DNA of 64,000 nt from Myxococcales bacterium (GTDB lineage Bacteria > Myxococcota_C > UBA6777). Made by a program: the position numbers and the translations under genes. The stretch lies in the NCBI GenBank assembly GCA_020632975.1, contig JACKEL010000009.1, positions 197,805 through 261,804 on the forward strand. Direction: 5' to 3'. Of this stretch, positions 27,422 through 34,631 are shown piece after piece. The notes under the pieces are model-generated. The model saw only the letters and a list, made by a program, of their open reading frames with translations. It did no database searches and had not been told where the DNA came from. How positions within the stretch are numbered: the first letter of the stretch is position 1; each line of letters opens with the position of its first letter.

Positions 27422-28336
27422 CTACGAAGAGATGGACTTCTCTTTGACGACTCGTGCATGTCCAGCATACACATTGAACCGCTGTTCTCGCGCAAATCCC
27501 ACAAGCGTCATCTCTTGTTGGCGCGCGAGTCGCACTGCAAGGTTGGATGGGGCCCCAACCGCCACAAGCATCGGGATACCCGCCATCAACGCCTTTTGCA
27601 CAAGCTCAAAACTCGCCCTTCCGCTCACCACCAAACCACAAGAAGACAGCGGCAGCGAGCCCGCCAACAGCGAAGAACCAATCACCTTGTCCACAGCGTT
27701 ATGACGCCCAACATCTTCGCGAACGCAAAGCATCTGTCCATCGGGCAAAAACAACCCTGCGGCATGTAATCCCCCTGTCTTCGCAAAGACTTTTTGGGCT
27801 TCTTGAAGGGCCAAAGGAAGCGTCCACACGCAGGCATGTTCGATCGTCCAAGGCTCAAGCTCTCCAACTTTTGTGGGCCAGCACATCATCCCTTCGATGG
27901 CTTCGAGCGAAGCCTTCCCACAAACGCCGCAACTCGACGTGGTGTAAACGCGCCGCCGCAGTTGTTCGAGCGCCACAGAGAGACCCGCCCGCAAGCGCAC
28001 GGTGACCACATTGTACTGTTGTTCTTCTTGGTCATCGTTGTGTTCATCGTCCAAGATGCCCGTGGTTCCGCTCGAAACGCAATAGCTTATCGACTCGATA
28101 TCTTTGGAGGATGACAAGATGCCTTCTCCCCACAAAAAGCCCGCTGCAAGGGCAAAGTCATCGCCGGGCGTGCGCATCGTCACCGCGATGCGTTCCACAA
28201 AGGGCACACCATCTTGCTCGCCTTGCAGTCGAATCTCCAACGGTTCTTCCACCACCAACGTATCACTACGCCAGACCTGTTCCTCTTCACGAACCGCGCA
28301 AACACGGAACTTTTCGACATGACGATGACGACTCAA
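27422..28336 (-). CDS. fdhD: FdhD, formate dehydrogenase accessory sulfurtransferase
   Basis: FdhD passes sulfur from a cysteine desulfurase to the molybdenum cofactor before its insertion into formate dehydrogenase. The 304-residue protein has the family core (RTPGDDFALAAGFLWGEGI), the active-site pair TTSSCGVCGK, and the cofactor-binding segments GGLHAAGLF, REDVGRHNAVDKVIG and VVSGRASFELVQKAL. The start is a TTG with AGAGGAGA 7 nt upstream, 12 nt after the mobA stop, so both genes form an operon. No formate dehydrogenase gene is in the window. Confidence 0.93.
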   Translation of the reverse strand: MSRHRHVEKFRVCAVREEEQVWRSDTLVVEEPLEIRLQGEQDGVPFVERIAVTMRTPGDDFALAAGFLWGEGILSSSKDIESISYCVSSGTTGILDDEHNDDQEEQQYNVVTVRLRAGLSVALEQLRRRVYTTSSCGVCGKASLEAIEGMMCWPTKVGELEPWTIEHACVWTLPLALQEAQKVFAKTGGLHAAGLFLPDGQMLCVREDVGRHNAVDKVIGSSLLAGSLPLSSCGLVVSGRASFELVQKALMAGIPMLVAVGAPSNLAVRLARQQEMTLVGFAREQRFNVYAGHARVVKEKSISS

Positions 28337-28348
28337 TCTTGGTCTCCT

Positions 28349-29032
28349 CTACCCTTGCAAGCGCTGAAGATACGCATCCAAAGCTTGCGGTGTATTCGCT
28401 TGCACCGCGTGTTCCCATCCTTCGGGAAGCGCCACAGGTCGGGCCTTTGCATCCTCCAAGAGCCTCCATAAAGCTCCTTGGCCTTGGGATATCCGCTCTT
28501 CCACAAGTGGCAAGAGATCCACATGATACAACGCACAAAGTGGCTCCCAACGCTCTCCAAAAAAGGCAACCGCCCGATCGCCCTCTTTTCGCGCAGCCCA
28601 CAAACACCGCACCCACGCTTCTTCGACGCCCAAGAGATCGCAAGGCATCAACAACAACCACCCGACATCGCGCATCTCTTGGTACAACGTCGCCTGTCCT
28701 GCGATCTCGGATGCATCCGAGATCGCAGAGGATTCACCCACCCCGAAAGAAACCAAGCGCTGTTGGATATCGCAAAGTGCGCGATGCAGTCCTCCCATGG
28801 GCCCCAAACCACCGAGGGTATCAGCGATGGTTTCCCATCCAAGATCGCGATAAGCGTGTTCTTCACGCGCCACGACGCGGACCATGGAAGGAAAGCTACC
28901 CAATCCTTGCAAAACATACGAGAGTAGCGGTTTTTTCTGTACCAAAGCTCGTGCTTTGTCTGATCCAAAACGCGAACTTTTTCCACCAGCCAACAAATAA
29001 ACAGGCGCACAAGGCCCGAACTCGGCCAACAA
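28349..29032 (-). CDS. mobA: MobA, molybdenum cofactor guanylyltransferase
   Basis: MobA adds GMP to molybdopterin, giving the guanine dinucleotide cofactor used by formate dehydrogenases and related enzymes. The N-terminal nucleotide-binding signature LAGGKSSRFGSDKA is clear, followed by DTLGGLGPMGGLHRAL and the metal-binding MPCDLLG. At 227 residues it is slightly longer than usual because of a Ser/Ala-rich insertion (VGESSAISDASEIAG). It uses a TTG start with AAAGGAG upstream. It forms an operon with fdhD, consistent with maturation of a formate dehydrogenase encoded elsewhere. Confidence 0.9.
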   Translation of the reverse strand: MLAEFGPCAPVYLLAGGKSSRFGSDKARALVQKKPLLSYVLQGLGSFPSMVRVVAREEHAYRDLGWETIADTLGGLGPMGGLHRALCDIQQRLVSFGVGESSAISDASEIAGQATLYQEMRDVGWLLLMPCDLLGVEEAWVRCLWAARKEGDRAVAFFGERWEPLCALYHVDLLPLVEERISQGQGALWRLLEDAKARPVALPEGWEHAVQANTPQALDAYLQRLQG

Positions 29033-29146
29033 AGTAAAACTCCTTTCCTCAAGCCCACAGCATCTTGAAGACCTCTCTGAAGCACGTTAGATTCTCGCCA
29101 TCCAAACAAAGGTCGTGGACCTTTTGCAAAACAAGGAGAACCAACC

Positions 29147-29890
29147 GTGAAACAGCCAAGTCTGCTCAGGCTCCCAAGCCTCCTCGCTCTGCTCATGTGT
29201 AGCACAATCTTCTCCATGACAGGCTGCAAAAAAAAGGCACCTCCTCCACCCCCAGCCCCTCGCGTAGAACGCCCTCGTCCCCGCCCTCCCAAAAGAGTCA
29301 TCGTCCAAAAGCCCGTCAAACCTGTGCCACGTCGACGCCCCCTTGTGATCGCCCCCATGCCCTACTTTGATTATGAAAGAGACCGTACCATCTACGAGAT
29401 GGCTTCGTGGCTTTCGAGCCATGTGGCTTATCTCATGATGAAAACACTCAAGAAAGAACTCGCGGGCGGCTCCACAAGCAAAGCCATCGAAGCGTGCCGC
29501 AAGACAGCCCCCCAAGTCGCCCGTGAGTTCGGGAAAAAATACAACGCAACCATCCAACGCGTCTCACATCGCAACCGCAACCCCGCCAATCTCGCCAATG
29601 CCAAAGAGATGCGCCTTATCCGCGAGTTTGCACGGAGAATCCAAGCGGATGACCCCAACTTGAAGGTGCTCGTCACTTCCAAAGACAAGTCCCAAAAAAC
29701 CGTGTACACCCCTATCATCTTGGCGGCTCCAACGTGTCTCAAATGCCATGGCAGCCGCAAAAAAGACATCGACGAAGACGTGCTCGCCACCCTCAAACAA
29801 CACTACCCCAAAGACCGCGCAACAGGCTTCAAGTTTGGCGATATCCGCGGCCTTTGGAAGATCACCTTCACCAAACCTGCAGCAGAATGA
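29147..29890 (+). CDS. DUF3365/Tll0287-like CxxCH lipoprotein
   Basis: A 247-residue lipoprotein. A GTG start with AAGGAGA 7 nt upstream gives a leader ending STIFSMTGC. A Pro/Arg/Lys-rich linker follows, then a domain matching the DUF3365 pattern: KAIEACRKTAPQVARE, RVSHRNRNPANLAN, and a C-terminal PTCLKCHG, a CxxCH site that would bind one c-type heme. These domains are periplasmic redox or gas sensors in other bacteria. Here it is a stand-alone anchored protein. Its stop overlaps the next start by 4 nt (ATGA). Confidence 0.85.
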   Translation: MKQPSLLRLPSLLALLMCSTIFSMTGCKKKAPPPPPAPRVERPRPRPPKRVIVQKPVKPVPRRRPLVIAPMPYFDYERDRTIYEMASWLSSHVAYLMMKTLKKELAGGSTSKAIEACRKTAPQVAREFGKKYNATIQRVSHRNRNPANLANAKEMRLIREFARRIQADDPNLKVLVTSKDKSQKTVYTPIILAAPTCLKCHGSRKKDIDEDVLATLKQHYPKDRATGFKFGDIRGLWKITFTKPAAE

Positions 29891-30936
29891 AACACACAAG
29901 CCTCCTCTGGATCTTCGGATATGGCTCGCTGATCTGGCGACCCGCTTTTCCTTATCAACAAAGCCACCCAGCGATCATCACAGGTTGGACCCGCCGTTTT
30001 TGGCAAGGCTCCACAGATCATCGCGGTGTCCCCGAAGCCCCTGGACGCGTGGTGACTCTGCTCCCCCAAAAAGACGGACAGTGCTGGGGTGTTGTGTACC
30101 AAGTCGCTCCCCAACATGCCCACGATGTCTTGCAAGCGCTCGATCACAGGGAAAAAGGCGGTTATGAGCGGCATCGCCTGACGGCGTATCTCCCTTACGC
30201 AACGCCCCCACAGTCCGAGACGATCGAAGATGTCTTGGTGTACGTCGCAAACGCAGACAACCCCAACTATCTTGGCGAAGCCCCCTTACAAGACATCGCC
30301 AAGCAGATCCTTTATGCGCACGGACCCAGCGGAGCCAACCGCGAATACCTCACAAAGCTCACACAGAGTCTCCGTGAGATGAAAGCCCAAGACGCCCATG
30401 TCTTCGAGCTTTACGAAGCACTTCAACAACTCGACCCAAAAGAAAAAGTGGAAACGATGCCAAGCACCGCACCTCCTGATCTAACGGGCCTTTCCGTATC
30501 TTCTGATCTGCAACTGCGATTTGCGTCATGGCCCGCAGACAAAGATCCTCTGTATCTGATTCGCCATGAAGTCTTTGTCCAAGAACAAAAGGTCCCCGCG
30601 GAGATCGAGATCGATGAGTGGGACCCTCCTTCGAGCCATGTCCTCGCAGTATCCGAACAAGGCGAACCCGTCGGTTGTGGACGACTGCTCCCCAATGGAA
30701 AGATCGGCCGTATGGCTGTAAGAAAACCTTGGCGTGACCGAGGTATCGGACGACTGCTGCTCGAAGCTCTACTCCAACAAGCTCGCTATCTTCAACTCAA
30801 AGAGGTCCAACTCAGCGCCCAAATCCACGCAACTGGATTTTACGAGAGATTCGGCTTTGTGCCCCAAGGTCCCGTCTACGAAGAAGCGGGCATCCCTCAC
30901 CAAAAGATGAGCTTGTCCCTCCTCGAAAAAAAATGA
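29887..30936 (+). CDS. ChaC-type gamma-glutamylcyclotransferase fused to a GNAT acetyltransferase
   Basis: A 349-residue, two-domain cytosolic protein. Residues 1-185 are ChaC-like: WIFGYGSLIWRP, the catalytic-region Glu in GVPEAPGRVVTL, WGVVYQV, REKGGYERH and NPNYLGEAP. ChaC enzymes cut glutathione to 5-oxoproline and Cys-Gly. Residues ~205-349 are a GNAT domain: YLIRHEVFVQEQKVP, GRMAVRKPWRDRGIGRLLLE (acetyl-CoA loop) and FYERFGFVPQGPVYEEAGIPH, as in ElaA-like members. It is coupled to the CxxCH lipoprotein gene. The fusion is unusual, and it is found here in an organism that makes bacillithiol. Confidence 0.88.
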   Translation: MKHTSLLWIFGYGSLIWRPAFPYQQSHPAIITGWTRRFWQGSTDHRGVPEAPGRVVTLLPQKDGQCWGVVYQVAPQHAHDVLQALDHREKGGYERHRLTAYLPYATPPQSETIEDVLVYVANADNPNYLGEAPLQDIAKQILYAHGPSGANREYLTKLTQSLREMKAQDAHVFELYEALQQLDPKEKVETMPSTAPPDLTGLSVSSDLQLRFASWPADKDPLYLIRHEVFVQEQKVPAEIEIDEWDPPSSHVLAVSEQGEPVGCGRLLPNGKIGRMAVRKPWRDRGIGRLLLEALLQQARYLQLKEVQLSAQIHATGFYERFGFVPQGPVYEEAGIPHQKMSLSLLEKK

Positions 30937-30972
30937 ACCTCCTCTCTGACGCTTTCGTTATCCCTCCCACAA

Positions 30973-30978
30973 TAGAAT
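30973..30978 (+). promoter_or_regulatory. Possible -10 box of the Y-like RNA
   Basis: TAGAAT matches the -10 consensus at five of six positions and would place the transcription start close to the first base of the long RNA stem at 30991. The -35 region is weak. Confidence 0.35.
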
Positions 30979-30990
30979 CGCCCTTTCCCT

Positions 30991-31157
30991 AGAGGATAGG
31001 GGAGATGAGAACAAGAACTTTTCTGCCCATACAGAATAACGTTGGAATCATCATCCAAAGTACGTAGGTTCGAGTCCTACCCGCGCTTTATGGCGCGGTA
31101 GTTTAGTGGTCAATGCTTGGACAGTTGCCTTCCTTGTTCTCTTCTCCCTTTTCCTCT
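30991..31157 (+). ncRNA. yrlA: Y RNA of the YrlA type with a tRNA-like core
   Basis: The ends form a long stem: 30991-31015 pairs with 31133-31157, 25 positions with only two T-T mismatches and one G-T pair. Inside are a hairpin TTCTG/CAGAA (~31021-31038) and a tRNA-like core in permuted order. This core consists of an anticodon-like hairpin (TTGGA, loop ATCATCA, TCCAA; 31042-31058), a T-arm with canonical TTCGAGT loop (31064-31080), a closed acceptor-like hairpin (CCGCGC/GCGCGG, 31081-31098), then TA and a D-arm with AGTGGT (31099-31116). TCCAAAG (31054-31060) can instead pair with CTTGGA (31116-31121), leaving a bulged A. Bacterial YrlA RNAs bind Ro60 and mimic tRNA in this way. It ends 75 nt before the Ro60-like gene. 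Confidence 0.8.
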
Positions 31158-31232
31158 TGATTCTTCCTTATCGCCCAATTCATCGACTTTTATACGATCG
31201 AAGATATCGGCCCTCTCGTCAAAGGAGGCAAG

Positions 31233-32912
31233 ATGACCGAAGCACTACAACTACGCAATCAAAGCATGCAACGCTTCCAACAAGCCCTGGAATCCTCGGT
31301 AGAACAGGCTCAAAAGACAGCCAACACCTTGGAACAATACCTCGACATCGCTGCGATCTCGACAGGGCGCGCGAGCTTTTACAACACCCAAGAAGAACAA
31401 GTTGCCGCAGAGTCCAATGCTCACGCGACTCTTTTGGCCGTGGATCGCGGTATCTACGCGTTGATGGCAGGACTGCCAGGCGCATCTGACCGCAGCCTTC
31501 AGCAGATCTTGCAACATCTGCTCGACGCACCACGCCAAGCTGAGCAAAGCTACCTCTTGAGCGAAGATGAAGAAGCCACCGTCTTGGCTTGGATCTGTGA
31601 ACAACTCCCGATCACACGGCTGTTGAAGCTCTTTGTGTCGATGCGACAAGCTCGCGTCAACAACGCACGCGCGCGCAAGCTCATCTTGCGTTCCATCCTT
31701 GGAAGCCATCGATTGCCTTTGTGGTGTACACGTTATCGCAAGAAGCTGCGTCTGGCCCTCAGTCACGCTTGGGGTCAACGTATGACAAGCATCTTGTGCG
31801 CGATCCTCAAAAAGCCCGAAGATGCACGAGAAAAACACGAGAAGCGCATCCTTCAACAACAAGTCCTGCGCTTCGCACCTGCCCACAAAGCTGCAAGTCT
31901 TTGTGAGTGTGTCTCATTTTTGTTTGGGAACGAAGCCGAAGACGCCAAAGAGCCCTTGTTACGGTCTTACCACGAAGCCAAATCAAGCCTCGAAGCGGGT
32001 CGCCTGCTGCCTTACGAAACCCTCGAAGGTCTCCGCAGCACATACCACAAAGACCGTACAAGCGCGGAAGTCCTCGAACTGACCAAAAAGCAGCTCACAG
32101 ACGGCCAAAAGATCGGGCTCCAACGCAAAGCTGAAGAAAGCCAAGTCACCGTAGAGATGGACCCTTTGCGCTACGATGCAACACGTCTCTACCTCTACGC
32201 TTACGCACGTGGCATGACCCAAGAGATCCGCAAGGCCCTCAAGCAAAAAGCCCAAGAAGCCGCAGGACTCTTCCCGATCCAAGCAGATCGTGTGGGTATC
32301 CTCGTGGATGCTTCGGCTTCCATGGCAGGACACGATAGCCAAGCACTACGCCCGATCGCAACAAGCCTCGCAGTGTGCGACATGCTTCAAGAAGCCGCAC
32401 GGATCGAAGCTTTCGTCGAGATCGCGGGTGGTCGCGTGGATGAACAAACACAGATGTTGCTTCCTGAAGGTGAAAGCTCCCTTGCGATGGGCTTGATCCG
32501 CCTTCTGAAAAAAGGTCCTGACACGCTCTTTATCCTCTCAGATGGATACGAAAATGCCCCCGCTGGCCGGTTGGCAGAAGTCATCGAACAAGCCCGTAAA
32601 CTCGGACTCAAGATGCCGATCTACCAATTGTCCCCCGTGGTCGCAGCAGAGTCCGCAGGCGTGCGCAGCTTGGCCCCCACGCAGATCGCTACATTGCCCA
32701 TCAATGCGGCACATCAGATGGGCTTGCCTTTCTTCAAAGCGATGTTGCAACAAGAGCCCCAAAAGGCCCTTCCTTTGTTGTGTACAGAGCTTTGGTGCGG
32801 TCTTCAGAAAAAACAACTCGCGCAGAAAAAGCGCACAAACAAACCTCTCGCTTCATCCGAAACAGCCGAACTCAACGCACCCCAACCCCCTGCGATGTCC
32901 GCGGCATCTTGA
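31233..32912 (+). CDS. Ro60/Rsr-like protein with C-terminal VWA domain
   Basis: A 559-residue cytosolic protein. Residues 1-~340 are helical and could form a TROVE-like HEAT ring (segments ITRLLKLFVSMRQARVNNARARK and LPYETLEGLRSTYHKD); residues ~350-530 are a VWA domain with the MIDAS motif DASAS (359-363) and FILSDG (~433). Total length and domain order match Ro60 (about 540 residues, VWA from ~360). AAAGGAGG precedes the ATG. The tRNA-like RNA lies immediately upstream, as in known Ro60/Y RNA loci, and an ARPP-1-like gene follows after 17 nt. The N-terminal assignment rests on layout and context; direct TROVE homology is not certain by eye. Confidence 0.72.
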   Translation: MTEALQLRNQSMQRFQQALESSVEQAQKTANTLEQYLDIAAISTGRASFYNTQEEQVAAESNAHATLLAVDRGIYALMAGLPGASDRSLQQILQHLLDAPRQAEQSYLLSEDEEATVLAWICEQLPITRLLKLFVSMRQARVNNARARKLILRSILGSHRLPLWCTRYRKKLRLALSHAWGQRMTSILCAILKKPEDAREKHEKRILQQQVLRFAPAHKAASLCECVSFLFGNEAEDAKEPLLRSYHEAKSSLEAGRLLPYETLEGLRSTYHKDRTSAEVLELTKKQLTDGQKIGLQRKAEESQVTVEMDPLRYDATRLYLYAYARGMTQEIRKALKQKAQEAAGLFPIQADRVGILVDASASMAGHDSQALRPIATSLAVCDMLQEAARIEAFVEIAGGRVDEQTQMLLPEGESSLAMGLIRLLKKGPDTLFILSDGYENAPAGRLAEVIEQARKLGLKMPIYQLSPVVAAESAGVRSLAPTQIATLPINAAHQMGLPFFKAMLQQEPQKALPLLCTELWCGLQKKQLAQKKRTNKPLASSETAELNAPQPPAMSAAS

Positions 32913-32929
32913 AGTGAAGGAGGATCACC

Positions 32930-34009
32930 ATGTTGAAAAAACTCTTTGGTAAAAACGCCAAGACCACAGACGAACAAGCCCAAAGCTCCAAAGCCTCCGA
33001 ACCTACGCTCGCAGCGCTTTTGCACGGCCTCAAACCTGGCCGTATGCAAAGCGTTGGTGTGATGCAAGTGATCCCTTTGCTTGGCGAGATCGATGACGAC
33101 CGCTTTGCAGCACCCGACAAAGCACGCGTATGGACCGAAGGATACGGTAACCTCAACTTTGAGAACAAAGGCGAACAAACCGTGTTGGTGCCCTGCCACA
33201 CAGGTTACATCGTCGAAGAAGCCGCCCAAGACCACGCGATGGCACACGCCGCAGTCATCCCACCCAAAAAGAAAGAAGGGTTCAAGACTGCGATGTGTAT
33301 CCAACAAACCCAAGGTGGATACATCAGTTCGGGCGAACACAAGATGATGATCTTGCCCTATGCTCTACGCGAAAGTGCACACGAAAAGCGACAAGTGGAA
33401 ACCTTCAATAAGCTTTGGAGTGATATCTCTGCTTGGAACAAACGCTTTGGACTTTCTGAGATGGGCAACCTCGTTCTCTTTACAAAACACTTCCAAAAAC
33501 AATTGGATGAGTTTGTGGCAGAGTTTGAGTGTCTCCCCAAACAACAAGGTGCGATCATCCTGATCGGCGGTGAAGTCGTGGGCATCGAACGCGCCCCATC
33601 AAGCGACTTCTTCAAGTCCGTTTGGTCCGCCCTGATCCGTGAGTGCTATGGTTCAGAAGCCATCGCTTACAGCCAAAGCATGGACAAAGATGCGATCATC
33701 CCAGGAACACGGGTTCCACTTCGCCAAGAAGGTATCCGCTCCCTCGACGATCTTGCCCAAGCACTCGAAGAAGCGGAAGCCAAAGAAGAAGAGATCGCAC
33801 GCGCAGAAGTTCGTCGCTTGCTCGATCTCCCGATCCAAACAACCCAAGAAAGCACGACCCAAGGACTCGATATCGAAACCTTGCAGTCAGAAACCTTCCT
33901 TGGTCAGTTGATCCGCGACAAAGAACGTGTTTGTTATGCGTCCCTCTTCCTTTCCAAACAGGCGCGTCGCCGCCAAGCTTGGAAAGATGCCCCTTCTTTC
34001 TCGATCTGA
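32930..34009 (+). CDS. ARPP-1-like protein, partner of the Ro60-like gene
   Basis: A 359-residue cytosolic protein. The N-terminal ~270 residues resemble the ARPP-1-type domain: a first strand pair QVIPLLGEI, NFENKGEQTVLVPCHTGYIVEE, QDHAMAHAAVIPP, CIQQTQGGYIS, and ILPYALRESA, followed by FGLSEMGNLVLFTKHF and GAIILIGGEVVGIERAPS. An acidic coiled coil follows (LEEAEAKEEEIARAEVRRLL), then an Arg-rich end (SKQARRRQAW). AAGGAGGA lies upstream and the gene is only 17 nt after the VWA gene, so the two are co-translated. The family name is a tentative recognition; the biochemical role is unknown. Confidence 0.6.
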   Translation: MLKKLFGKNAKTTDEQAQSSKASEPTLAALLHGLKPGRMQSVGVMQVIPLLGEIDDDRFAAPDKARVWTEGYGNLNFENKGEQTVLVPCHTGYIVEEAAQDHAMAHAAVIPPKKKEGFKTAMCIQQTQGGYISSGEHKMMILPYALRESAHEKRQVETFNKLWSDISAWNKRFGLSEMGNLVLFTKHFQKQLDEFVAEFECLPKQQGAIILIGGEVVGIERAPSSDFFKSVWSALIRECYGSEAIAYSQSMDKDAIIPGTRVPLRQEGIRSLDDLAQALEEAEAKEEEIARAEVRRLLDLPIQTTQESTTQGLDIETLQSETFLGQLIRDKERVCYASLFLSKQARRRQAWKDAPSFSI

Positions 34010-34021
34010 TCCCCCACCCGA

Positions 34022-34402
34022 TCAATCCAAATCATCAGGACTCATCCAAGGCGGCGAAGGCGCTCCTTCAAGGATCGTGACTTGCCACATCGCAACGTCA
34101 CACTTTGGTGGGAGACCATTCAAAAAGGCCTCCAAACAAGCTCCTTTTTGGATCGCATCGACAGGCAACCACCATATCCCATCATCGGGCGGGATCGCCT
34201 CATGGTACGCTGCCACACACAAACGAAACTCGATCTTCTCACCACAACGCATCCCTCCGTCTGCGTGGAAGACCTGTATCACTTCAGCTTGGACCACCGC
34301 TTCTCCCGGCATCTTTGCTGGCAAGACCACATGGTCGAGCTGCACCTGCACGTGGTAGCGCGCTTTCTGACGAGCCTGAATATATGTTTCTGCTGGTAAC
34401 AT
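34022..34402 (-). CDS. Hypothetical protein
   Basis: A 126-residue protein convergent with the ARPP-1-like gene, 12 nt apart. An ATG at 34402 has GGGAG 8 nt upstream; longer starts (ATG 34441, TTG 34495) lack good sites. The sequence has several strands (YHVQVQLDHVVLPAKMP, VVQAEVIQVFHADGG) and an unusual IPPDDGIWWLPVDAIQKGACLEAFLNGLPP segment, ending acidic. No signal peptide, no recognised family. Confidence 0.5.
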   Translation of the reverse strand: MLPAETYIQARQKARYHVQVQLDHVVLPAKMPGEAVVQAEVIQVFHADGGMRCGEKIEFRLCVAAYHEAIPPDDGIWWLPVDAIQKGACLEAFLNGLPPKCDVAMWQVTILEGAPSPPWMSPDDLD

Positions 34403-34631
34403 CCACACCGCTCCCAATTGGTTCGCATCGTCTTCATGCATCTTGAACGGGCGCTTTCTCGACACTTTTCTAGCACGCCCGTCCCATGGACTCAAGCATC
34501 CACTTTTCCACGTGATCCGCTTTGTCGCCTCGTTTTGTGTTCACGTGACACCTTCTGTCACGGCTTTCTTGTAGGAAAAAGATCACGTTACGCGGCTCAC
34601 CGCTCACGCCCGAAAGAAAGGATGCCACACC

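Noticed and set aside
31042..31098. A normal tRNA-Met(CAT) gene
   Set aside because: Anticodon-like arm and T-arm are present, but no acceptor 5' strand or D-arm lies upstream; both lie downstream, and a 25-position stem encloses everything, which fits a Y RNA better.
30991..31157. A circularly permuted tRNA gene that yields a mature tRNA
   Set aside because: The acceptor hairpin has no encoded CCA, the D-stem has a mismatch, and the outer stem plus the VWA neighbour point to a YrlA-like RNA. It remains a lesser alternative.
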